DNA of 28,011 nt from Candidatus Parvarchaeota archaeon UBA446 (GCA_002503215.1 DARG01000029.1:1-28011), one strand, 5' to 3'; counted from the first letter of the stretch, positions 1 to 7,295 are shown. The notes: generated by a model not told the origin, from the sequence alone. Made by a program: numbers and translations.

Positions 1-13
1 ATTAATAAACTAA

Positions 14-27
14 GCTTTAAATATAAA
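14..27 (+). promoter_or_regulatory. TATA box for the eL43-rpo12-pcc1-pfdB operon
   Basis: An AT-rich TATA-like stretch (GCTTTAAATATAAA) is centred about 26 bases before the eL43 start codon, the spacing seen for leaderless or nearly leaderless archaeal transcripts. A short purine-rich AAGGATGAG lies just before the ATG, so a very short leader is also possible. Assigned by spacing and composition only. Confidence 0.5.
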
Positions 28-47
28 AAACCATTAAAGGATGAGAT

Positions 48-257
48 ATGAGAACTTCAAAATATGGTGTTGGTGTAAGAAAAAGAGTAGATGCAGTTAA
101 ATCTCTTAGGGCTAAAAAATATCAATGTCCGAGGTGTAAAAAAACCTCTATAATAAGAGCATCATCTGGTATATGGAAGTGCAAGCACTGTAATTTGGTT
201 ATTGCAGACAATGCTTACAGTTTAACTTCAAAGGAGGTAAACTATGTCAAAGTATAA
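48..257 (+). CDS. rpl37ae: 50S ribosomal protein eL43 (L37Ae)
   Basis: This 69-residue protein is a component of the large ribosomal subunit of archaea and eukaryotes. It shows the family's zinc ribbon as two Cys pairs, CPRC (about residues 27-30) and CKHC (about 45-48), separated by the usual 14 or so residues, after a basic N terminus. The C terminus is short compared with the 80-90 residues of many homologues. It is the first gene of a four-gene cluster; its last codons overlap the start of rpo12 and contain that gene's Shine-Dalgarno motif. Order eL43-rpo12-pcc1-pfdB is a well-known archaeal arrangement, which supports every call in the cluster. Confidence 0.95.
   Translation: MRTSKYGVGVRKRVDAVKSLRAKKYQCPRCKKTSIIRASSGIWKCKHCNLVIADNAYSLTSKEVNYVKV
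231..238 (+). promoter_or_regulatory. Shine-Dalgarno motif for rpo12
   Basis: AAGGAGGT sits five bases before the ATG at 244, inside the end of the eL43 gene. It fixes the start of the very short rpo12 gene and shows that this organism uses strong Shine-Dalgarno sites inside operons. Confidence 0.8.
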
Positions 258-384
258 ATGTTTTGATTGCGGCGCAACCGTAGATTCGTCGGAAGTTGGC
301 GAGATAGTAAGGTGCCCCTACTGTGGTGGAAGAATTCTTTTTAAGAAAAAACCGGAAGGCGGTCATCATGTCAAGGCGGATTAG
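244..384 (+). CDS. rpo12: DNA-directed RNA polymerase subunit Rpo12 (RpoP)
   Basis: A 46-codon gene easily missed because of its size. It encodes the small zinc-binding polymerase subunit related to eukaryotic Rpb12. The translation starts MSKYKCFDCG and has the zinc ribbon CFDC (residues 6-9) and CPYC (24-27), then the family ending GGRILFKKKP. Length and spacing of the cysteines match the family. It starts within the last 14 bases of the eL43 gene behind a strong Shine-Dalgarno motif, and its last 17 bases overlap the start of pcc1, implying coupled translation. Confidence 0.93.
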   Translation: MSKYKCFDCGATVDSSEVGEIVRCPYCGGRILFKKKPEGGHHVKAD

Positions 385-610
385 TCCCTTTGAGTTATCC
401 ATAAAAATAAACGGCAATAAAGAATTTTTAAGAAATATATCTTTTTCTATACCTAAATCAAACAGTAAAAGGGCTAGCACACAACTAAGGCAATTAAAGA
501 ATTCGTTAAACATAGTTATTAAAGCGGAAGATTTTAATATACTATTAGCTTTAAATAACAGTTTAATGCAGCTTTTAAAGATGGTTAAGGAGGTAGATTT
601 ATATGAATGA
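368..610 (+). CDS. pcc1: KEOPS complex subunit Pcc1
   Basis: An 80-residue protein fitting Pcc1, the small dimerising subunit of KEOPS, which with Kae1, Bud32 and Cgi121 makes the N6-threonylcarbamoyl modification at A37 of ANN-decoding tRNAs. Visible support is the size, a beta-rich first half (FELSIKING), and the C-terminal IKAEDF..LLALNNSL segment, which resembles the family's conserved 'I.A.D...L.A.LNS.L' end. An in-frame start exists at 323, but the ATG at 368 is preferred because it gives family length and couples to the end of rpo12. Position between rpo12 and prefoldin beta is the known archaeal order. It overlaps pfdB by eight bases. Confidence 0.75.
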   Translation: MSRRISPFELSIKINGNKEFLRNISFSIPKSNSKRASTQLRQLKNSLNIVIKAEDFNILLALNNSLMQLLKMVKEVDLYE

Positions 611-905
611 TGAAGAATTTGAGGAACTTAGACAACGTCTTCAGGTAGAAACAACTCAGAAACAGACGCTTCAGCTACAGTACAACGAACTTAAAAGAAC
701 GTTAGAAGAAGTCGATAAATCAGGAGAGCACTCTGAACTTTTTCAGCTTTTTGGCCAGGTTCTTTTGAAGAAAAGCAAAGAAGACATCTCTAAAGATATA
801 AAGGAAAAAATGGAAATAATAGAGTTTAGGCTAAAATCCTCATCAAAATCAATAGATGAACTCACAAATAAAATCCAGAGCATGCAAGACAAAAATAAAA
901 GTTGA
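603..905 (+). CDS. pfdB: Prefoldin subunit beta
   Basis: A 100-residue beta subunit of prefoldin, the cytosolic jellyfish-shaped chaperone that holds unfolded proteins for the thermosome. Residues 5-40 and 63-97 are predicted coiled coils with heptad-like spacing (QTLQLQYNELKRTLEEV; IEFRLKSSSKSIDELTNKI), separated by a short beta-hairpin segment with the family pattern LFGQVLLKKSKEDI. The alpha subunit is not in this window. A strong AAGGAGGT at 587-594 lies eight bases before the ATG, inside pcc1. It is the last gene of the operon; a 9-bp inverted repeat follows about 20 bases after the stop. Confidence 0.93.
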   Translation: MNDEEFEELRQRLQVETTQKQTLQLQYNELKRTLEEVDKSGEHSELFQLFGQVLLKKSKEDISKDIKEKMEIIEFRLKSSSKSIDELTNKIQSMQDKNKS

Positions 906-1230
906 TGTTAATCATATAACTTACTAGATTTACTAAGCATTGGTTTAAAGTAAATCTTATCAACTCTTCATGAGCTTTTAGTTTCTATAATGATCAGTAG
1001 ACTCAATCTAAATTCAATCTTGATAATTTCTGTTTTTATATACTTCTATCTCTCCTTCAATTTTTCTCTCACTCAATTAATAAAATAGTTTAGTTTATCA
1101 CTTATCTGTTGTATTCTGTGATAGTCACACAAAAATTAAAAGTTTATATGAGGTTTATATTCTTTAGTAATAAACATGGTAAGTAAGTTAAAGTTGAAAT
1201 ATTTGGATAAAAGTTTTTAGAAATTAAATT
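906..1230. other. AT-rich intergenic spacer with a hairpin and candidate promoter
   Basis: No coding region is supported here. Just after pfdB there is a perfect 9-bp inverted repeat, AGATTTACT at 926-934 and AGTAAATCT at 949-957, with a 14-base loop, which could form a 3' hairpin for the operon transcript. A pyrimidine-rich tract at about 1046-1074 could act as a terminator. Near the far end, GATAAAAGT at 1206-1214 is a plausible TATA box for the repeat-protein gene that starts at 1231; TTTATATGAGG around 1143-1153 is an alternative. At 325 bases it is the longest plain gap in a window where most genes touch. Confidence 0.5.
926..957 (+). repeat. 9-bp inverted repeat downstream of pfdB
   Basis: AGATTTACT (926-934) pairs perfectly with AGTAAATCT (949-957) across a 14-base loop. 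It lies 20 bases after the pfdB stop and may cap or stabilise the 3' end of the ribosomal/KEOPS/prefoldin transcript. No T run follows directly, so it is not a classic intrinsic terminator. Confidence 0.4.
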
Positions 1231-3807
1231 ATGAAAACTACTAAGTCATTGGATGAGATATTAGAAAATGTAAAAGGATTCAGATTACAAGCTATACATA
1301 ATATAAAATCAGCGTTGAATAATATTGCTAGAAAAACCGGAGAACAAGAAGCCAAGATAGCAGTCGCTAAAACGGGGCTAAAATACAGTGAAGAGGAGGC
1401 TATTAAGATAGTTAATAACTTGTCAAATATTGCTCATAAAACTAGAGACTCCAAAGCTACAATAGCAGCTGCTACAGCTATAGAAAAATATGGTGAAAAA
1501 ACGGCTAGAAATGTCGCTTATTGGTTATCATATTTTGCTTATTCCTCTATTGGAAACACGAAACATATCATTGAAATGGCTAATATAATGTCATTGGACG
1601 AGATAGTAAAGACCTTGGAAGGATACGATGAAGAAAGTGAAAGATACTACGAAAGTGTAATCCATAGATTGATAAGGTACGCTTACGTAACTAGAGACGC
1701 GAAAGCTACTAGTGAATTGGCAAAGATAATTTCACTCAATGGGGATACATTAAAGAGATACAATAAAGAAACGGCTGTAAGAATCGCCCGTGGATTGTTA
1801 GCCATCGCTTATTGGGATAGAGGCCTTGAAGCCACAAAGGCAGCAGCTAAAGCTATAAAGATATATAGTGGTGAAGAAACTGCCGAGAGTATTGCATCTC
1901 ATTTGGCAGAAATTGCCGATGCCACTTGCAATCTTGAAGCTACAAAGGCAGCAGCTAAAGCTATAGGGAAATATGATAAAGAGACAGCGAGAGATGTCGC
2001 TTCTTGGTTATCAAATATCGCTTACAATACGGCAGATCCCAAAATTACAACAGTAGCTGCTGAAACTATAGGAAAATATAACAAAGAGACAGCTGGATAT
2101 ATCGCTGGTAGATTGTCAGATTTCATTCATTTACATTACGCTAGTGATAATTTCTCTATAATTAAACTAGCTGATATAATGTCACTAAGTGACATTGTAG
2201 AGACGGTAGGAAAATACGAAGGAGAAGCAGGTGAGAATGTCATCTTTGGGTTATTAGAATGGGCGGAAAAGGCACGAGACGCAAAAGCTACTAGTGAATT
2301 GGCAAAGATAATTTCGCCTGATGGAAATACCTTAAAGAGATACAATAAAGAAACGGCTGGGAAGATTTCAAGCGAATTATCAGCTATTGCAGGCAGAACT
2401 GGTAATCTTGAAGCCACAAAGGCAGCAGCTAAAGTGATTGGAAGCTACAAGGAAAAAGCAGCAGAGGGCGTGGCTCGGGGACTGAGAGATGTAGCTTTCT
2501 ACACCAAAGACGCCAAAGCTGTGATCAAAGCAGCTAATATAATGTCACTTGATAAGATAGTTAATATAGTAGGAAGATACGAAAGAGAATCAGTCAGTTC
2601 TATAACTAAAGGGTTGGCACATATTATTTATTTAACCATGGACAAAGAAGTGGTCATAGCTGCATGCGATCTTGTGAATAAAGTGGGAAGCAATCTATTT
2701 GACATTCTGGATAGTAATGAGATAGTAAAGCTTCATAATAAACGACTTGACAAACTTATAGAAACAAAGGGCGACTTCAATAGTGTGGAGGCATATTTAA
2801 AATCCAATGGGGAATTGCCGCTGCCAACCAGATATAATATAAAATCTTATAACAACAAAGTAGCCGATTATTTATCAAAAGAATATGGAATAAAAAGGGA
2901 AATAAAGGATAATCAATTATTTATGCTGTTCTCAGTAGAAAAGGAAGAAAGAAAACTATTTGCAGAACTAATGAATAACTCATATGAGAAGAACAGGAAA
3001 ACGTACTCCATTGGTCTAGAAACAGGAGAAGAACTAAAAATAGACAGAAATATGTTACCCTATTTTTCCCTTATATCTGTAATAGGTTCTAGGAATATTT
3101 CTAATGAAAAAGAAGCTTTATCTACTATGGCAGAGATAGTAGGTGAAAAGGCTGTCAATAGAGCAAGAAACGCTTTCAATTCGCATTATAAAAATTTGAG
3201 AAATAAAATAATAGCGTATGTCAACAATAAAGATATAAATGAAGCGTTGAAGCTGTTAAAGGACACAGGAGATGAAGCAATAAAAGATGTGATTTCTACT
3301 TCTGAATACAGAAACCTAAGCGAATTAAATGGAAAGAATGTTTTAGAAGCAGTGGAAAGCAACAACCCATTGGATTACGATTCTAGGGTGCAGATAGCAT
3401 GTGTATATCTCCCTTCCAATAATAAAGGAGGGGTAGTCGATTACTGCAAGGATAAAAGGTTCAAGTTGATAAGATATGACGTAAACGGCAACGCTATAGG
3501 TAGTGCGATCTGCTATATTGAGAATGACAATTTCCTTGTAGATTCCGTGGAAGGGCATAGGACATTTAGAAAGAAGAAGATATTTGATGCAGTATACAAA
3601 GATCTTATCAATAGAGCTAAAGAGTATGGTGCTAGAAGGATAATTTTCAGCACTAATGTGTATAATGATACCCCAAATCAATTTATAGAACACATTAAAG
3701 GATATGGATTGAAGTCAAAGAGAATCAAAATGACTTTGGACACTGAAGGTTACCTTGAGGCGTATAAAGAAGGTACGCAAGGATATATATTAGACTTTTC
3801 TGGGTAA
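1231..3807 (+). CDS. Large alpha-helical repeat protein with GNAT-like C-terminal domain
   Basis: An 858-residue protein I cannot assign to a named family. Residues about 15-490 are a solenoid of roughly twelve units with a common period near 35 residues (two helices), marked by recurring 'KY.KETA..IA..L..IA..T.D..AT..AA' patterns, as in HEAT-like repeats. Residues 490-700 are mixed and unrecognised. Residues about 740-848 look like a GNAT acyltransferase fold: a beta strand region ending FLVDSVEG (768-775), a helix IFDAVYKDLINRAKEYGA (784-801), strand RRIIFST, then YNDTP..FIEHIKGYGL, the usual 'N..a..fye..GF' end. The acetyl-CoA loop expected as Q/R-x-x-G-x-G is RTFRKKK instead, so activity is uncertain. 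No signal peptide or membrane segment is seen, so it is probably cytosolic. Nearly identical internal segments point to recent expansion. It stands alone between long spacers. Confidence 0.6.
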   Translation: MKTTKSLDEILENVKGFRLQAIHNIKSALNNIARKTGEQEAKIAVAKTGLKYSEEEAIKIVNNLSNIAHKTRDSKATIAAATAIEKYGEKTARNVAYWLSYFAYSSIGNTKHIIEMANIMSLDEIVKTLEGYDEESERYYESVIHRLIRYAYVTRDAKATSELAKIISLNGDTLKRYNKETAVRIARGLLAIAYWDRGLEATKAAAKAIKIYSGEETAESIASHLAEIADATCNLEATKAAAKAIGKYDKETARDVASWLSNIAYNTADPKITTVAAETIGKYNKETAGYIAGRLSDFIHLHYASDNFSIIKLADIMSLSDIVETVGKYEGEAGENVIFGLLEWAEKARDAKATSELAKIISPDGNTLKRYNKETAGKISSELSAIAGRTGNLEATKAAAKVIGSYKEKAAEGVARGLRDVAFYTKDAKAVIKAANIMSLDKIVNIVGRYERESVSSITKGLAHIIYLTMDKEVVIAACDLVNKVGSNLFDILDSNEIVKLHNKRLDKLIETKGDFNSVEAYLKSNGELPLPTRYNIKSYNNKVADYLSKEYGIKREIKDNQLFMLFSVEKEERKLFAELMNNSYEKNRKTYSIGLETGEELKIDRNMLPYFSLISVIGSRNISNEKEALSTMAEIVGEKAVNRARNAFNSHYKNLRNKIIAYVNNKDINEALKLLKDTGDEAIKDVISTSEYRNLSELNGKNVLEAVESNNPLDYDSRVQIACVYLPSNNKGGVVDYCKDKRFKLIRYDVNGNAIGSAICYIENDNFLVDSVEGHRTFRKKKIFDAVYKDLINRAKEYGARRIIFSTNVYNDTPNQFIEHIKGYGLKSKRIKMTLDTEGYLEAYKEGTQGYILDFSG
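1696..2356 (+). repeat. Near-identical internal duplication within the repeat-protein gene
   Basis: The segment 1696-1774 recurs at 2278-2356, encoding the same 28-residue stretch with only three differences (residues 155-182 and 349-376, both starting RDAKATSELAK and ending TLKRYNKETA). The 582-base offset equals 194 codons, larger than one helical repeat, so a block of several repeats was duplicated. Further copies of an LEATKAAAK motif begin near 1825, 1933 and 2410, and ANIMSL/ADIMSL motifs recur at residues 117, 314 and 435. Confidence 0.8.
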
Positions 3808-4078
3808 AATATAGAATTCAAGATAAAAACATAGGTAAAAATTAATATACTATCAAGAAATAAGCCATAACCGTTAGGATAAATCATGACATAACTATGA
3901 TATTGAACTTTTTAGGTCTATGTCTTGATTACCTACTCTGTTACGAATTTTTATGGAAATGGTCCGTTCATAGAAATATAATGTGAGAAATTAAGTAATA
4001 AACTCAAGTAGGCTTTGTGGTCTATTCTTACATTCAAGTTTTGTAAATATTTTTATTTACATATATACATAAAATATA
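3808..4078. other. AT-rich spacer with an imperfect inverted repeat
   Basis: No gene is supported in these 271 bases. An 11-of-12 inverted repeat, AATCATGACATA at 3882-3893 and TATGTCTTGATT at 3919-3930, encloses a 25-base loop and could be the 3' hairpin of the repeat-protein transcript. The last 30 bases hold the promoter of the glycolytic operon. Confidence 0.4.
4050..4066 (+). promoter_or_regulatory. TATA box for the glycolytic operon
   Basis: TTTTATTTACATATATA runs from 4050 to 4066, centred 20-25 bases before the ATG at 4079. The spacing suggests a leaderless transcript, and there is no Shine-Dalgarno motif before the ATG, which agrees. Confidence 0.5.
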
Positions 4079-5044
4079 ATGTTTGATTTTGTTACAGTAG
4101 GTTCTGCCACTAAAGATTCGTTTATTTTTCTTGATAAGGTTTCGTTAAAACCAGGTGTAAACCGTCATTTTCTAGAAATACCTACCGATAAAAAAATAGA
4201 TGTTAATAAAGTATTGGAATTCAGTGGGGGGAGTGCAACAAATGCAGCTGCATCTTTTGCTTCCTTTAATAAAAAATCTTCTGTAATCTCAAAAATCGGT
4301 AATGATGAGTACGGAAAATTTGTGCTTTCAGATTTAAAAAAATTTGGTATAAATACAGATCTTATCAAAATTGAAAAAGGGGAAACACCTTTCTCAGATA
4401 TAATAGTGTCATCAGAAGGTAGCATGATTTTGCTTGTACACAGAGGTATAGAAAGTACACTTTCAATCGATGAAATCAACAAAGATTTCGATTCAAAATG
4501 GCTTTACATAGGACCTCTTCCTCAAAAAAATATTTCATTTTTGACAAAATTATTGGAGTTTGCAGATAAAAAACATATGAAGACAGTTTTCAATCCTGGC
4601 TCAGTAGAACTAAATCTAAAACTTAAAAAAATGGAACCTTTACTAAAATATGTTGATATAATAAGCATGAATGACGAAGAGGCCAAGAAATTTGTTGGGT
4701 ACTCGAATGATGTAAACAATATATCTAAACTTGCAAAATACGTCAAAGAAACAGCCATAATAACCAAAGGTGAAAAAGGTTCACTAGTTCTTTCGGATAA
4801 AAAACTTTACATAGCGAATACTTTCAAAGCAAAGCAGATAAATTTTATAGGAGCAGGAGATGCATTTTTATCCGGTTTTGTAAATGCAATGGATGATGGA
4901 AAAGACATAGAAGACGGAATAAATTTGGCCAGTTTCAATGCTCTAAACGTAATACAAAAATATGGAGCAAAAAGCGGTTTAATAGGAGAATACCCTCCTG
5001 AAAATATGAGGCTTAGGATAGTAAAAAGTACAATAAGTATATAA
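4079..5044 (+). CDS. PfkB-family sugar kinase, possible phosphofructokinase
   Basis: A 321-residue ribokinase-fold kinase. The N-terminal family signature appears as FSGGSATNAAASFASF (48-63) and the anion-hole/catalytic motif as GAGDAF (258-263), with Asp261 the likely catalytic base. The segment NDEEAKKFVG (198-207) and AIITKGEKGS (226-235) are also typical. The family includes ribokinase, fructokinase, 1-phosphofructokinase and ATP-dependent phosphofructokinases, and sequence alone does not choose between them. Its place directly before a fructose-1,6-bisphosphate aldolase, a ROK kinase and triosephosphate isomerase argues for phosphorylation of fructose 6-phosphate. The next gene begins 22 bases downstream. 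First gene of the operon, apparently leaderless. Confidence 0.8.
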   Translation: MFDFVTVGSATKDSFIFLDKVSLKPGVNRHFLEIPTDKKIDVNKVLEFSGGSATNAAASFASFNKKSSVISKIGNDEYGKFVLSDLKKFGINTDLIKIEKGETPFSDIIVSSEGSMILLVHRGIESTLSIDEINKDFDSKWLYIGPLPQKNISFLTKLLEFADKKHMKTVFNPGSVELNLKLKKMEPLLKYVDIISMNDEEAKKFVGYSNDVNNISKLAKYVKETAIITKGEKGSLVLSDKKLYIANTFKAKQINFIGAGDAFLSGFVNAMDDGKDIEDGINLASFNALNVIQKYGAKSGLIGEYPPENMRLRIVKSTISI

Positions 5045-5066
5045 TTAATGAAGTTATAATAATAAA

Positions 5067-5798
5067 ATGGAAAAATTACCATTACATGGAGTTTTCTTAG
5101 CATACGACCATGGGCTGGAACACGGGCCTACAGATTTTAATGAATTAAATGTATCTCCAAAGTACATAATTGACATAGCTACCAAAGCTGAAGTAGACGC
5201 TCTAATATTATTGAAAGGGAGCGCAAGAAATTATTATGATAGTAAAAAAGTCAATATACCTTTAATACTCAAGCTTAATGGTAAAACAAGATTGTATTCC
5301 GGGGAACCGTTCTCTACACAAAATACAAGTATTGAAGAAGCAGTAAAATTAGGTGCAGCAGCTGTAGGGTATACAGTTTATTGGGGAAGCAAATATGAAA
5401 AGTTTATGGTTCGTGAGTTTGGTAGAATAGAGGAAGAAGCGCATTCTTTGGGTTTACCAGTAGTAATGTGGTCTTATCCTAGAGGAAAAACTATAAAGGA
5501 TGACGAATCTCCGGAAATAGTTTCATATGCTGCTAGAGCTGCGTTTGAGATGGGAGCAGACATAGTAAAATTAAAATATCCCGATGAAGACTCAAAATTA
5601 GATTGGGTCGTGAAATCTGCAGATAAAACAAAAGTTTTTCTTGCAGGAGGTAAGAAGTTGGATTCTCTTAACATAGAACAACACGTTAAAAAAGCAATAA
5701 GCGCGGGATTTAGTGGTATGGCCATTGGTAGAAATATATGGCAGAGTGATAATCCAGTCGAAAGAATAAAGGCCATAAAAGACATAGTAAACGGCTAA
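5067..5798 (+). CDS. fba: Class I (archaeal-type) fructose-1,6-bisphosphate aldolase
   Basis: A 243-residue cytosolic Schiff-base aldolase of the DhnA/archaeal class I family, splitting fructose 1,6-bisphosphate into dihydroxyacetone phosphate and glyceraldehyde 3-phosphate. Recognisable motifs are YDHGLEHGP (13-21), the lysine-bearing strand ADIVKLKYP (164-172; Lys168 or Lys170 forms the imine), AGGKK and GMAIGRNIWQ (217-226), the C-terminal phosphate-binding loop. The N terminus is about 10-20 residues shorter than many homologues; an upstream ATG at 5048 is followed at once by a stop, so 5067 stands. The stop codon and the next start overlap by one base (TAATG), so it is translated together with the ROK kinase gene. 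Confidence 0.9.
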   Translation: MEKLPLHGVFLAYDHGLEHGPTDFNELNVSPKYIIDIATKAEVDALILLKGSARNYYDSKKVNIPLILKLNGKTRLYSGEPFSTQNTSIEEAVKLGAAAVGYTVYWGSKYEKFMVREFGRIEEEAHSLGLPVVMWSYPRGKTIKDDESPEIVSYAARAAFEMGADIVKLKYPDEDSKLDWVVKSADKTKVFLAGGKKLDSLNIEQHVKKAISAGFSGMAIGRNIWQSDNPVERIKAIKDIVNG

Positions 5799-6619
5799 TG
5801 GAAACCGGAAAGCTATGTATAGACATAGGCGGCACTAAAACTTTATTTGCTATAATCAATAAGAGCGGTATACTTAAGAGTAAGAAAGTTGACACTCCTA
5901 AATCAAAAGAGTTTTTTTTAGAAGTTATCAAGAAAGAAATAGAAGAGTATCTGCCTATTTCAAACGGGATAATAAATGTTTCCGTCGCTGGCAGACTGAA
6001 TAATAATGGAAATGTAATTTTTTGTCCAAATATTCCAATATTAGGTTTTAATTTAATGAATTTTTTACACGGTTTTTCAAAAAATGTAAATATAGAGAAC
6101 GATGGTAATTGTTTTGGTTTATATCATCTACATAACGGCGATTTTAAAGGAGCCAAAAGTGGCTTTGCAGTAGTGTGGGGTACTGGAATAGGCAGTTCTA
6201 TAATTTATCAAAATAATATTTATAAGGGAACCGGTATAGCGACGGAATCCGGACATATTATAGCAGATTACAAAAATGGTAAAGATATAGAGGATCTAAT
6301 CGGAGGGAGAGCTATAAAGAGACTATATAATATGGAGGGGTTTGAGATGCATAAGCTTGCAGAAAGCGGTAATGAAACGGCAATTTCTAATTTTAGGCAC
6401 ATCGGAAAACTATTTGGGTATTACCTTTCATCTTTGTGTTTAGTTCTAGATCCTCAAGTAATAATTTTAGGAGGCAGTTTTGCAAATTCTTGGAAATTTA
6501 TGAAATACGACGTAAATGAAGTTTTACGCGAAAAGCTCGTACGCAAGAAAATAAAAATAAAAATAGCAAAAGGAAAGTTTTATGTAATAAGAGGGGCTTA
6601 TTTTATAGATGGGAAATAA
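5798..6619 (+). CDS. ROK-family sugar kinase (probable glucokinase) lacking the zinc motif
   Basis: A 273-residue ROK kinase, probably phosphorylating glucose or another hexose with ATP. The N-terminal phosphate-binding motif is DIGGTK (9-14), the catalytic motif ENDGNC (100-105, Asp102 as base), the adenosine-side glycine loop GTGIGSS (128-134), and the sugar-binding ESGH (150-153). The ROK zinc site, normally a CxCGxxGCxE cluster just after the His, is missing: residues 154-170 contain no cysteine and the segment is shortened. It starts on the last base of the aldolase gene and overlaps the tpiA start by 11 bases. The operon context favours feeding glucose into glycolysis, but N-acetylhexosamine or fructose are possible substrates. 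Confidence 0.82.
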   Translation: METGKLCIDIGGTKTLFAIINKSGILKSKKVDTPKSKEFFLEVIKKEIEEYLPISNGIINVSVAGRLNNNGNVIFCPNIPILGFNLMNFLHGFSKNVNIENDGNCFGLYHLHNGDFKGAKSGFAVVWGTGIGSSIIYQNNIYKGTGIATESGHIIADYKNGKDIEDLIGGRAIKRLYNMEGFEMHKLAESGNETAISNFRHIGKLFGYYLSSLCLVLDPQVIILGGSFANSWKFMKYDVNEVLREKLVRKKIKIKIAKGKFYVIRGAYFIDGK

Positions 6620-7295
6620 AATTTTGATAATAAATTATAAAGCATATAAGGAAGCATTTTCAAAAGGTATAGACATAGCTAAATACGCAGCACAAGTTTC
6701 AGCAAGTAAAAATATAAGCGTTATAGTCTCTCCTCCTTTTACGATAATTAATGAACTTAGTAAAATAGCCAAAACTATAGCACAAGGGGTAGATGAGGTT
6801 GATCCAGGTGCTTTTACTGCACATATAACCTGGTTTGAACTAAAGAATACTGGCGTTTCAGGAACTTTAATAAATCATTCGGAGAAGAGGTATACCTGCT
6901 CAAAAGATGGACCGTTGGCTTACGATAAATTAGAAGAAGCAGTTAAAAAATGCACAGCAGCAGGATTGGAAACTTATGTTTGTGTTCAAAATTTAGAAGA
7001 GGCACGTAAAGTCGCAGAAATGAATCCAACAGGAGTTGCATACGAACCTCCAGAACTTATAGGCGGAAATATTTCAGTTTCAAATTCGAAGCCAGCCATT
7101 GTGAAGGAATTTTGCGATATAATCAAATCAAGTTCACATTCATTGGCGCTTATTGGTGCGGGAATAAAAGGTAAAGAAGATGCAGTTAAAAGCGTAGAAT
7201 TAGGTAGCGATGGTTTATTAGTTGCTTCTGGTATAATGAAGGTAGAAGATTATAAACAGGTTATAGATGATCTTATCTCTGGATTAAGTAAGTGA
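6609..7295 (+). CDS. tpiA: Triosephosphate isomerase
   Basis: A 228-residue TIM-barrel enzyme interconverting dihydroxyacetone phosphate and glyceraldehyde 3-phosphate. Active-site residues are all visible: Asn9 and Lys11 in INYKAY, His90 in TLINHSEKR, and Glu146 in AYEPPELIGG, followed by the phosphate-binding GAGI (183-186) and LLVASGI. The length, some 20 residues shorter than bacterial enzymes, is typical of the compact tetrameric archaeal form. Last gene of the glycolytic operon. Its end overlaps the end of the convergent membrane-protein gene by 12 bases, so the two transcripts must run into each other. Confidence 0.95.
   Translation: MGNKILIINYKAYKEAFSKGIDIAKYAAQVSASKNISVIVSPPFTIINELSKIAKTIAQGVDEVDPGAFTAHITWFELKNTGVSGTLINHSEKRYTCSKDGPLAYDKLEEAVKKCTAAGLETYVCVQNLEEARKVAEMNPTGVAYEPPELIGGNISVSNSKPAIVKEFCDIIKSSSHSLALIGAGIKGKEDAVKSVELGSDGLLVASGIMKVEDYKQVIDDLISGLSK

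Noticed and set aside
323-367. Upstream extension of pcc1 to an earlier in-frame start
   Set aside because: It would lie entirely inside rpo12, adds residues foreign to the family, and the ATG at 368 gives normal length.
1231-3807. A CRISPR-like array suggested by recurring DNA motifs
   Set aside because: The repeats are in frame, unevenly spaced (about 105 to 600 bases apart) and encode protein repeats.
1166-4003. The same 10-mer AGTAATAAAC on both sides of the 858-codon gene (1166-1175 and 3994-4003), as if target-site duplications
   Set aside because: The match is short and AT-rich, has no terminal inverted repeats with it, and does not abut the gene; chance is enough.
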